From Succinivibrio sp. (lineage in GTDB: Bacteria > Pseudomonadota > Gammaproteobacteria > Enterobacterales > Succinivibrionaceae): 54,209 bases of DNA. A program made the translations under genes and the position numbers. The notes under the pieces are model-generated. The model had not been told where the DNA came from, ran no database searches, and saw only the letters and a program-made list of their open reading frames with translations. Of this stretch, positions 53,176-54,209 are shown piece after piece (the stretch's first letter is position 1; each line of letters opens with the position of its first letter). The stretch spans positions 1-54,209 of the forward strand of contig JAILLS010000019.1 of assembly GCA_024693025.1 (NCBI GenBank), given 5' to 3'.

Positions 53176-54209
53176 ATGTCTGATAGCGGCGAGAAAACAG
53201 AAGAGCCTACGGGCAAAAAGATTGCGGACGCCAGGCGCCGCGGTCAGGTTGCCCGCTCACGTGAGGCTGGAACGTTCTTTGTGCTGATGTCAGGCATTAT
53301 TTCGCTGTGGATATTCTCAGGCATGCTTGCTAATGCCATGCGCAAGGTCATGCAGTCCTGCTTCTCGCTCACCCGCGATCAGGTCTATACCTTCGATGAG
53401 ATGGCGCACCTCTTTGTGGCCTCGCTGATGACCATTGCGCCGCCGATTCTGATCATCATCGTGATCATTCTGGCCGTGAGCGTGGCGGGCAATCTCTATG
53501 TGGGCGGCTATAACTTTTCCACAGAAGCGATTCGCCCGAAATTCTCCAAATTAAATCCTATCAGCGGCATCAAGCGTCTGTTCTCGGTCAACTCCCTGAT
53601 TGAGCTTGTCAAGAGTATCGGCAAGATCACCATCATCAGCGCCTTCTGCTATTTTATGATTGCAGGGCGCGCTCAGGAGATCTTCAACCTGTCCTATATC
53701 GATCCGCATGCGGCCATCAAGCAGGCCATTCACCTGATCTTTCTGTTCATGCTGATCGTGATCTGCGGCATGATCCCCATCGTGCTCATCGATATTCCGT
53801 GGCAGAAGTTTCATTACCGCAAGCAGCTGCGCATGACTAAGCAGGAAGTTAAGGACGAGTACAAGAACGCTGAAGGTAACCCGCAGATTAAAAGCAAGAT
53901 CCGTCATCTGCAGTATGAGATGGCTGCCCGCCGCATGATGGCCAAGGTGCCGGAGGCAGACGTGGTGGTGACCAACCCGACGCATTACGCCGTGGCTCTG
54001 CAGTATGATCCCAATGGGGATACCGCTCCTATTCTTGTCGCCAAGGGCGTGGACGATGTTGCCGAGATCATCAAGCATATTGCGCGTGAGTGCAATGTCC
54101 CGGTGGTGCCGGTTCCTCCTCTGGCCCGCTCACTCTATTACACCACCGAGCTTGACTCCCAGATCCCGCGCGGTCTGTTTAAGGCCGTAGCTCAGGTGCT
54201 GGCCTGGGT
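53176..54209 (+). CDS. flhB: Flagellar export apparatus protein FlhB (3' end cut off)
   Basis: FlhB is the substrate-specificity switch of the flagellar type III export gate in the inner membrane. The frame is open from ATG 53176 to the window end (344 codons, family about 380). The start SDSGEKTEEPTGKKIADARRRGQVARSRE is the classic FlhB N terminus (EKTExPTxKKxxxARxxGQVxxS). Four hydrophobic helices follow, then a charged linker (YKNAEGNPQIKSKIR). The autocleavage motif NPTHYAVAL is in the cytoplasmic domain. GAGAGG precedes the ATG. It probably opens a flagellar operon beyond the window. Confidence 0.95.
   Translation, partial: MSDSGEKTEEPTGKKIADARRRGQVARSREAGTFFVLMSGIISLWIFSGMLANAMRKVMQSCFSLTRDQVYTFDEMAHLFVASLMTIAPPILIIIVIILAVSVAGNLYVGGYNFSTEAIRPKFSKLNPISGIKRLFSVNSLIELVKSIGKITIISAFCYFMIAGRAQEIFNLSYIDPHAAIKQAIHLIFLFMLIVICGMIPIVLIDIPWQKFHYRKQLRMTKQEVKDEYKNAEGNPQIKSKIRHLQYEMAARRMMAKVPEADVVVTNPTHYAVALQYDPNGDTAPILVAKGVDDVAEIIKHIARECNVPVVPVPPLARSLYYTTELDSQIPRGLFKAVAQVLAW

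Overview
The window looks like a chromosomal segment of a gammaproteobacterium. Many neighbourhoods match enterobacterial or Vibrio gene order in part: lptD-surA-rsmA, aroQ-accB-accC, aroK-aroB-damX-rpe-gph-trpS, nudF-cpdA-yqiA-parE, groES-groEL behind a sigma-32 promoter, and yacG-zapD-coaE. Several expected members are missing from these blocks (pdxA, apaGH, nrdR, dam, hofMNOPQ). That pattern, with a TRAP transporter, a class I dihydroorotase and a large propeller/HD-GYP sensor, suggests a reduced, host-associated anaerobe, possibly Succinivibrionaceae. The family assignment is inference; no rRNA is present to prove it.

Layout. 1-3.5 kb: the tail of an unknown gene, a gene-poor stretch with an IS200/IS605-like palindrome, then glycogen synthesis genes glgC-glgA (minus). 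3.7-6.6 kb: a three-gene TRAP carboxylate-type transporter (plus), with a CRP-like site in the region shared with glgC. 6.7-14.2 kb: a long minus-strand run for envelope biogenesis, rRNA methylation, division and CoA (coaE-zapD-yacG-lptD-surA-rsmA-rsmC). 14.3-16.7 kb: a plus-strand trio of a lipoprotein with a glycan-binding-like domain, XerD, and a degenerate aminoglycoside-phosphotransferase-fold protein. 16.8-19.1 kb: aroQ-accB-accC (minus). 19.5-23.5 kb: glyA-ribD-ribE-ribH-nusB. 23.7-27 kb: a lipid-anchored FKBP isomerase, dsbD and fxsA. 27.2-31 kb: a 1263-residue membrane sensor that joins an ECF-S-like membrane domain, a periplasmic beta-propeller and a cytoplasmic HD-GYP-type domain. 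31.1-33.3 kb: groESL. 33.7-42.4 kb: mrcA, and divergently aroK-aroB-damX-rpe-gph-trpS. 42.4-50.3 kb: pyrC, nudF, cpdA, yqiA, a QseBC-like two-component system, parE. 50.4-53.1 kb: the methionine importer metN-metI-metQ. 53.2 kb to the end: flhB, cut off by the window edge and probably the first gene of a flagellar operon, with a sigma-54-like promoter.

Most genes are housekeeping. The least ordinary content is the propeller/HD-GYP chimera (with GYV in place of GYP), the full-length pseudokinase behind xerD, the small lipoprotein before it, a candidate small RNA or leader between aroQ and glyA, the DamX-like protein with an ATPase-like domain whose Walker A lysine is arginine, and the IS605-like palindrome. 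Functions come from recognising motifs in translations; no database search was run.
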